Source: VGCC01 sp040381195 (GTDB lineage Bacteria; Actinomycetota; Actinomycetes; S36-B12). Taken from it: a stretch of 10,689 nucleotides of DNA. Location of the stretch: NCBI GenBank assembly GCA_040381195.1, contig JBEIHR010000065.1:1-10689 (forward strand), read 5' to 3'. The position numbers and the translations under genes were made by a program. Positions 7,819 through 10,689 of this stretch are shown piece after piece; position 1 is the stretch's first letter, and each line of letters opens with the position of its first letter. The notes under the pieces were generated by a model. The model made no database searches. It saw only the letters and a program-made list of their open reading frames with translations, and was not told where the DNA came from.

Positions 7819-7847
7819 TTGATTTACCCCAACTAAATCGATATTCT
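7819..7847 (+). promoter_or_regulatory. Candidate sigma-70-type promoter of the hicAB-like pair
   Basis: TTGATT (7819-7824) and TATTCT (7842-7847) are separated by exactly 17 bases, inside an AT-rich island that contrasts with the GC-rich flanks. Transcription would start near 7854, leaving a leader of roughly 15-20 bases before the ATG at 7871. TATTCT fits the actinobacterial TANNNT -10 pattern. Evidence is sequence pattern only. Confidence 0.6.
7821..7839. repeat. Inverted repeat 1: GATTTA-N7-TAAATC (candidate HicB operator)
   Basis: Perfect 6-bp arms at 7821-7826 and 7834-7839 are separated by 7 bases. The element covers the end of the -35 box and most of the promoter spacer, where a bound repressor would block RNA polymerase. 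Its core TTTA...TAAA is shared with inverted repeat 2. Confidence 0.55.
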
Positions 7848-7862
7848 TTACTGCCGGTAAAG
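7846..7862. repeat. Inverted repeat 2: CTTTAC-N5-GTAAAG (candidate HicB operator)
   Basis: Perfect 6-bp arms at 7846-7851 and 7857-7862 are separated by TGCCG. The element overlaps the end of the -10 box and the expected transcription start, and ends 8 bases before the hicA ATG. TTTAC begins 24 bases after the TTTAC in inverted repeat 1, a little over two helical turns. As RNA it could also fold over the weak GGTAAAG ribosome-binding-like run at 7856-7862. Confidence 0.55.
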
Positions 7863-7870
7863 CACTGGCC

Positions 7871-8080
7871 ATGGTGCGTCCCCTGCCGTACGCCGCCATG
7901 GCACGTGCTCTACGGCGCTACGGCTGCACCATCCGGCGACGGAAGGGTTCCCATGAAATCTGGTACTGCCCCTGTGGACTACACATGACGGTCATCGTCG
8001 CCGGGGAGGACGTCTCTCCCGGTGTCCTTCGACAAGCGATCGCTCGCCTGGTGTGTCTACCCTCTGGATGGCTGCAATGA
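7871..8080 (+). CDS. hicA: HicA-like type II toxin (putative mRNA interferase)
   Basis: The 69-residue protein has the layout of HicA/YcfA double-stranded-RNA-binding-fold toxins. An N-terminal helix (ALRRYG, 13-18) is followed by a basic strand TIRRRKGSHEIW (20-31) containing the hallmark GSH with H28 as the likely catalytic His. A second strand and the closing block VSPGVLRQAIARL (48-60) match the family's usual helix. HicA toxins cleave mRNA and are neutralised by HicB. Two features are less usual: CPCG at 33-36, and TVIVAGE (40-46) where many homologues have a PRH-type basic motif. The C-terminus CLPSGWLQ resembles a tail I recall from actinobacterial members. There is no in-frame ATG, GTG or TTG between the stop at 7820-7822 and this ATG; M10 is an alternative start. 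The stop overlaps the hicB start (ATGA). The assignment is from motifs, without a database search. Confidence 0.78.
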   Translation: MVRPLPYAAMARALRRYGCTIRRRKGSHEIWYCPCGLHMTVIVAGEDVSPGVLRQAIARLVCLPSGWLQ

Positions 8081-8448
8081 GGACGTACACCGCTCACGCC
8101 AAACGATGGGACCGTGGTTGGGAGATCCACGTCGACTCTGTCGGTGTCACCCAGGTTCGATCACTTGATCGAGCGATCGAGTCTGCCTGTGACTTGGTGG
8201 AGATCATGACCGGGAAGGTGATCACACAGAAGCAGGTCATCTTGGAGATTCATCCGAAATCCATAAACGAACGGGTGCGTCGTGCGCGAGAGAAGACGCG
8301 GCGTGCGCAGGAGGCTCAGGTGCAAGCCGCACAGTTCACTCGCGAAGTTATCTCTGAACTCCGCAACGAAGGACTCTCGCCTGCCGATATCGCGGGGTTG
8401 ATGGGAATCACACGCGGCCGCGTGACCCAACTCCTCGCCGGCTCCTAG
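8077..8448 (+). CDS. hicB: HicB-like antitoxin with C-terminal helix-turn-helix
   Basis: The 123-residue protein starts at the ATG overlapping the hicA TGA (ATGA). An in-frame ATG at 8053 lies inside hicA and is unlikely. Residues 1-65 (RTYTAHAKRWDRGWEIHVDSVGVTQVRSLDRAIESACDLVEIMTG...) fit the partial RNase-H-like HicB fold that binds the toxin. Residues about 66-95 form a highly charged, probably coiled helix. Residues about 100-120 (LSPADIAGLMGITRGRVTQLL) are a clear helix-turn-helix for DNA binding. This fits an actinobacterial HicB type that both neutralises HicA and represses its own operon; two inverted repeats upstream are candidate sites. Some codons rare in GC-rich genomes appear, such as ATA near 8263, suggesting acquisition. 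Its TAG overlaps the trpG stop on the other strand. Confidence 0.75.
   Translation: MRTYTAHAKRWDRGWEIHVDSVGVTQVRSLDRAIESACDLVEIMTGKVITQKQVILEIHPKSINERVRRAREKTRRAQEAQVQAAQFTREVISELRNEGLSPADIAGLMGITRGRVTQLLAGS
8157..8172. repeat. 16-base inverted repeat inside hicB (TCGATCA-CT-TGATCGA)
   Basis: Perfect 7-bp arms flank a 2-base centre within codons 27-32 of hicB. GATCGAG is then repeated directly at 8167-8173 and 8175-8181. It could be a secondary protein-binding site or a coincidence of codon use; no further evidence is visible. Confidence 0.35.
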
Positions 8449-9065
8449 CCAGCGGTCACGGGAGCCAGGGACTTCGCGGTCTCCCGGGCCTGCGGCATCC
8501 CACACTGCGCCAACCAGTTGGCCAACATCGCATGGCCACCCTCGGTCAGTACGGACTCCGGGTGGAACTGGACACCCTCCACCGCGTGATCACGGTGACG
8601 GATCGCCATGATCACGCCGGACTCCGAGCGGCCCGTCACCTCGATGACGTCCGGAACCGTGTCATCCTGGATCGCGAGCGAGTGGTAACGCGTCGCGGTG
8701 AAGTCCTGGGGGAGACCGGCGAGCACACCGGAATCCGTGTGGTGCACCTGCGATGTCTTGCCGTGCAGGAGTTCCGGTGCGCGCGTGACCTGCGCGCCGT
8801 AGGCGACGGCGATCGCTTGATGCCCAAGGCACACCCCGAGGACGGGAACGCGACCGGCACATCCGCGCACGATGTCGATGCAGGCACCTGCATCCTCCGG
8901 TGTTCCAGGACCGGGGGAGATGAGGACACCGTCGTAGGTACGTGCGTGGTCCACCGTGACCTCATCGTTGCGCACGACATCCACCTCGGCGCCGAGTTGG
9001 GCGAGGTACTGGACGAGGTTGTAAACGAAGGAGTCGTAGTTGTCGACGACGAGGATGCGCGTCAT
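8445..9065 (-). CDS. trpG: Anthranilate/aminodeoxychorismate synthase component II (glutamine amidotransferase)
   Basis: This 206-residue class I glutamine amidotransferase hydrolyses glutamine and channels ammonia to the chorismate-converting subunit TrpE (anthranilate, tryptophan pathway) or PabB (aminodeoxychorismate, folate pathway). The catalytic triad is visible: Cys79 in GVCLGHQ, and His168 and Glu170 in QFHPES. The N-terminus ILVVDNYDSFVYNLVQYL and the oxyanion block ISPGPGTPEDAG (49-60) are typical of TrpG/PabA. No trpE or pabB is nearby, so the subunit may be shared (amphibolic); pabA would be an equally fair symbol. The ATG at 9065-9063 lies 10 bases after the crgA stop with CGGAGCGGG just upstream, suggesting a crgA-trpG transcript. 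Its TAG overlaps the hicB stop by four bases (CTAG). Confidence 0.95.
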   Translation of the reverse strand: MTRILVVDNYDSFVYNLVQYLAQLGAEVDVVRNDEVTVDHARTYDGVLISPGPGTPEDAGACIDIVRGCAGRVPVLGVCLGHQAIAVAYGAQVTRAPELLHGKTSQVHHTDSGVLAGLPQDFTATRYHSLAIQDDTVPDVIEVTGRSESGVIMAIRHRDHAVEGVQFHPESVLTEGGHAMLANWLAQCGMPQARETAKSLAPVTAG

Positions 9066-9075
9066 CCCGCTCCGA

Positions 9076-9354
9076 CTATTTCCATTTCGTGGACAGGATG
9101 AACCCGACGATGATGAAACCGAAACCGATGCCGACGTTCACCAATGCGTTGAGGGACCCACCGATCGTGTTCATCACCGGGATCGACGAGCCGGCGATGT
9201 AGAAGACGACGATGTAGGTCAGACCGATGACGAAGCAGGCGACCATCGCGGGGGCCAGCCAGCTCGGGGAGCCGATGCGGGCTACCTTGCGCTCCCCCTT
9301 GGCCTGCTCGGGGACGTAGCGGGTTTCCTTCTTGCGCCGCTTGGACTCTGTCAC
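9076..9354 (-). CDS. crgA: Cell division protein CrgA (small two-helix membrane protein)
   Basis: The 92-residue protein fits CrgA/YtfA in size and layout: a charged cytosolic N-terminus (about residues 1-30, rich in Lys/Arg), membrane helix 1 (about 32-54), a short external loop, and membrane helix 2 (about 69-87) ending in a basic C-terminus STKWK. In mycobacteria CrgA recruits or stabilises division and elongation proteins (FtsZ, FtsQ, FtsI, PbpA). In Streptomyces it inhibits premature septation. I chose GTG 9354-9352 because AAGGAGGAG lies 3 bases before it. An in-frame ATG at 9405 would add 17 residues unlike the family and would strand this strong site. Its presence beside the PknB cluster is a common actinobacterial arrangement. 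It is followed after 10 bases by trpG on the same strand. Confidence 0.92.
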   Translation of the reverse strand: MTESKRRKKETRYVPEQAKGERKVARIGSPSWLAPAMVACFVIGLTYIVVFYIAGSSIPVMNTIGGSLNALVNVGIGFGFIIVGFILSTKWK

Positions 9355-9357
9355 TGG

Positions 9358-9366
9358 CTCCTCCTT
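9358..9366 (-). promoter_or_regulatory. Strong ribosome binding site of crgA
   Basis: On the minus strand this reads AAGGAGGAG, 3 bases before the GTG at 9354-9352. It settles the choice of the downstream GTG over the upstream ATG at 9405. Confidence 0.85.
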
Positions 9367-9416
9367 GGTTGTTTCAAGCCTGCCACATACGACACACGGG
9401 ACCATCGGCCCCGTCC

Positions 9417-9469
9417 TTACCCACAGGTCTCCGTGAAAAGATCCACAGGTTGTTCACATGTGGGGATTA
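9417..9469. promoter_or_regulatory. Cluster of DnaA-box-like 9-mers upstream of crgA
   Basis: The plus strand carries TTACCCACA (9417-9425, one mismatch to TTATCCACA), AGATCCACA (9439-9447, two mismatches) and TTGTTCACA (9450-9458, one mismatch to the Streptomyces-type TTGTCCACA). A poor inverted match follows at 9461-9469. CCACAGGT is repeated directly at 9421-9428 and 9443-9450, 22 bases apart, and CACATGTG (9455-9462) is a palindrome. The stretch lies in the 131-base gap between the thiolase stop and crgA, so it probably includes crgA regulatory DNA; I could not assign a clear -10/-35 for crgA. DnaA binding is inference. Confidence 0.4.
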
Positions 9470-9485
9470 CTTACACGACTGTCAT

Positions 9486-10640
9486 TCACGGCAGTAACTC
9501 GAGCACCATCGCATTTGCCATACCGCCACCCTCACACATGGTTTGCAGGCCGAAGCGGATGTCGTTGCGGCGCATGTGGTGGACCAGGGTGCTGGTGAGC
9601 CGGGCCCCCGATGCCCCCAGCGGGTGACCCAGCGCGATCGCGCCCCCGAGGGGGTTGACGATGGCCGGATCAACCCCGGTCTCGGCCAACCACGCACCGA
9701 TCACGGCGGCGAAGGCCTCGTTCACCTCGAAGGCGCCGATGTCTGACAGGGACAGCCCGGCCCGCTCGAGCACCTTCTGCGTGGCCGGGATCGGCCCGGT
9801 CAGCATGATCACCGGGTCCACCCCCGCCATGGCGACCGTATGCACGCGGGCGATCGGTGTCAGCCCGGCAGCCTCCGCCGCGCCCCGCTCCATCACCAGG
9901 ACCGCGGCGGCACCGTCGGAGATCTGCGACGCATTGCCGGCGGTGACGACGCCGGTTTCCCGGAAAGCCGGCTTCAAGGACGAGAGTGACTCGGCCGTGG
10001 TGCCCTCGCGGATGCCCTGGTCATGTGAGATGAGACCGTCAGGTGTGGGGACGGGTGCGATCTCGTCAGCGAACATTCCGGTCGCGCGGGCTGCGGCGGC
10101 GCGTTGCTGGGACAGCGCGGCAATCTCGTCGAGTTGTGTACGTGAGAGCTTCCACTTCTCCGCGATCATCTCCGCGCTGATCCCCTGGTTCACCAGATCG
10201 GGGTACCGCGCGTGCATCCGCGGACCGAACGGGCCATCACCGCCAGCGGTATTACTGAACATGGGGACACGCGACATGGATTCCACACCACCGGCGATCA
10301 CCGCGTCGGCCTGTCCTGCGATCACGGTCGCTGCAGCGAAGGTGGTGGCCTGCTGACTCGATCCGCACTGCCGATCGATGGTCACCCCGGTGACCGACTC
10401 GGGGAAACCCGCGGCGAGAGCCGCGTTGCGGCCAACGTTCGCGCTCTGCTCACCGACCTGGCTGACGCATCCCCACATCACGTCGTCGATGGTGGATGTA
10501 TCGATACCCGTGCGCTGCACGAGCGCGTTCAACACATGGGCACTGAGGTCAACCGGATGAAGGTCGTCGAGATCCCCCTTCCCCGCCTTACCGATGCCGA
10601 CCGGTGTGCGAACCGCATCCACGATCACTGCCTCGCGCAT
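9486..10640 (-). CDS. Thiolase-family acetyl-CoA C-acyltransferase
   Basis: The 384-residue enzyme has the full thiolase fold and catalytic set: nucleophile Cys92 in DRQCGSSQQA, N308-EAF311, His339 in GHPLGASGA, and the second Cys369 in CEGGGMANA. Such enzymes catalyse CoA-dependent cleavage of 3-ketoacyl-CoA (beta-oxidation) or the reverse condensation of acetyl-CoA. The RQCGSSQQA form of the nucleophile motif is, from memory, common among actinobacterial FadA-type acyl-CoA acetyltransferases, including some linked to steroid or side-chain degradation; the true substrate cannot be read here. The ATG at 10640-10638 is preceded by GGGAGGGG (minus strand), a strong ribosome binding site, and the length is normal for the family. 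It lies upstream of crgA on the same strand but 131 bases apart, with no obvious functional link. Confidence 0.95.
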   Translation of the reverse strand: MREAVIVDAVRTPVGIGKAGKGDLDDLHPVDLSAHVLNALVQRTGIDTSTIDDVMWGCVSQVGEQSANVGRNAALAAGFPESVTGVTIDRQCGSSQQATTFAAATVIAGQADAVIAGGVESMSRVPMFSNTAGGDGPFGPRMHARYPDLVNQGISAEMIAEKWKLSRTQLDEIAALSQQRAAAARATGMFADEIAPVPTPDGLISHDQGIREGTTAESLSSLKPAFRETGVVTAGNASQISDGAAAVLVMERGAAEAAGLTPIARVHTVAMAGVDPVIMLTGPIPATQKVLERAGLSLSDIGAFEVNEAFAAVIGAWLAETGVDPAIVNPLGGAIALGHPLGASGARLTSTLVHHMRRNDIRFGLQTMCEGGGMANAMVLELLP

Positions 10641-10641
10641 A

Positions 10642-10650
10642 ACCCCTCCC
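10642..10650 (-). promoter_or_regulatory. Ribosome binding site of the thiolase gene
   Basis: On the minus strand this reads GGGAGGGGT immediately before the ATG at 10640-10638, confirming the start. No convincing promoter is visible in the remaining 39 bases to the window edge. Confidence 0.75.
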
Positions 10651-10689
10651 GATCCGAACCTACGCGAACATCCCGGAGACCGGGGCGTA

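Noticed and set aside
7684..8450. GCTAGG / CCTAGC hexamers flanking hicAB as insertion-site repeats
   Set aside because: Only six bases, inverted rather than direct, and CTAG also occurs elsewhere in the window; likely chance.
8459..8486. CGGGAG...CTCCCG inverted repeat near the end of trpG as a terminator
   Set aside because: It has a 16-base loop, no T-run in either direction and lies within trpG coding sequence; too weak to call.
8532..9101. 189-residue plus-strand frame opposite trpG
   Set aside because: It mirrors the trpG coding frame, shows no domain sense, and trpG has all its catalytic motifs.
9355..9405. Longer crgA start at ATG 9405
   Set aside because: The strong AAGGAGGAG site lies just before GTG 9354, and the family N-terminus begins there; the 17 extra residues are unlike CrgA.
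9655..10356. Long plus-strand frame opposite the thiolase
   Set aside because: It is an antisense frame of GC-rich codons; the minus-strand thiolase is complete with all catalytic residues.
10657..10685. Thiolase promoter with minus-strand TAGGTT as -10
   Set aside because: No acceptable -35 is found at the right distance, and transcription would start inside the ribosome binding site.

Overview
This is a high-GC actinobacterial (Actinomycetota) chromosomal segment. The main clue is the conserved block fhaA-fhaB-pstP-rodA-pbpA-pknB, the Ser/Thr-phosphorylation and cell-wall-elongation cluster typical of actinobacteria and usually found near oriC. It is followed by trpG/pabA and crgA, both common neighbours of that cluster. 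The sequence does not allow placement below phylum level. One difference from the mycobacterial arrangement stands out: there is no pknA between pbpA and pknB.

Layout. Positions 3-425 hold the 3' end of an unidentified protein with a fibronectin-III-like look, cut by the window edge. Positions 489-7683 are the plus-strand cluster. Its genes are packed almost without gaps: stop/start overlaps at fhaA/fhaB, pstP/rodA and rodA/pbpA, 3 bases between fhaB and pstP, and 25 bases with a good ribosome binding site before pknB. A 187-base gap (7684-7870) then leads to a small plus-strand pair, hicA-like (7871-8080) and hicB-like (8077-8448), read as a type II toxin-antitoxin module. The minus strand carries, in transcription order, a thiolase (10640-9486), crgA (9354-9076) and trpG/pabA (9065-8445). 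hicB and trpG converge and share the four bases CTAG, which encode both stop codons.

How the genes work together. PknB is a membrane kinase whose extracellular PASTA domains are expected to sense muropeptides or lipid II. PstP is the opposing membrane phosphatase. FhaA and FhaB read phosphothreonine. RodA (SEDS glycosyltransferase) and PbpA (class B transpeptidase) are the peptidoglycan-synthesis pair they control. CrgA is a small membrane protein of the divisome and elongation machinery. TrpG/PabA supplies ammonia for tryptophan and/or folate synthesis, and the thiolase belongs to acyl-CoA metabolism.

The most unusual part is the accessory hicAB-like module between pknB and trpG. It has its own AT-rich promoter (TTGATT, 17 bases, TATTCT), overlapped by two perfect 6-bp inverted repeats that look like operators for the antitoxin's helix-turn-helix. 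A second point of interest is a cluster of DnaA-box-like 9-mers upstream of crgA. I found no rRNA or tRNA gene, insertion sequence or CRISPR array.
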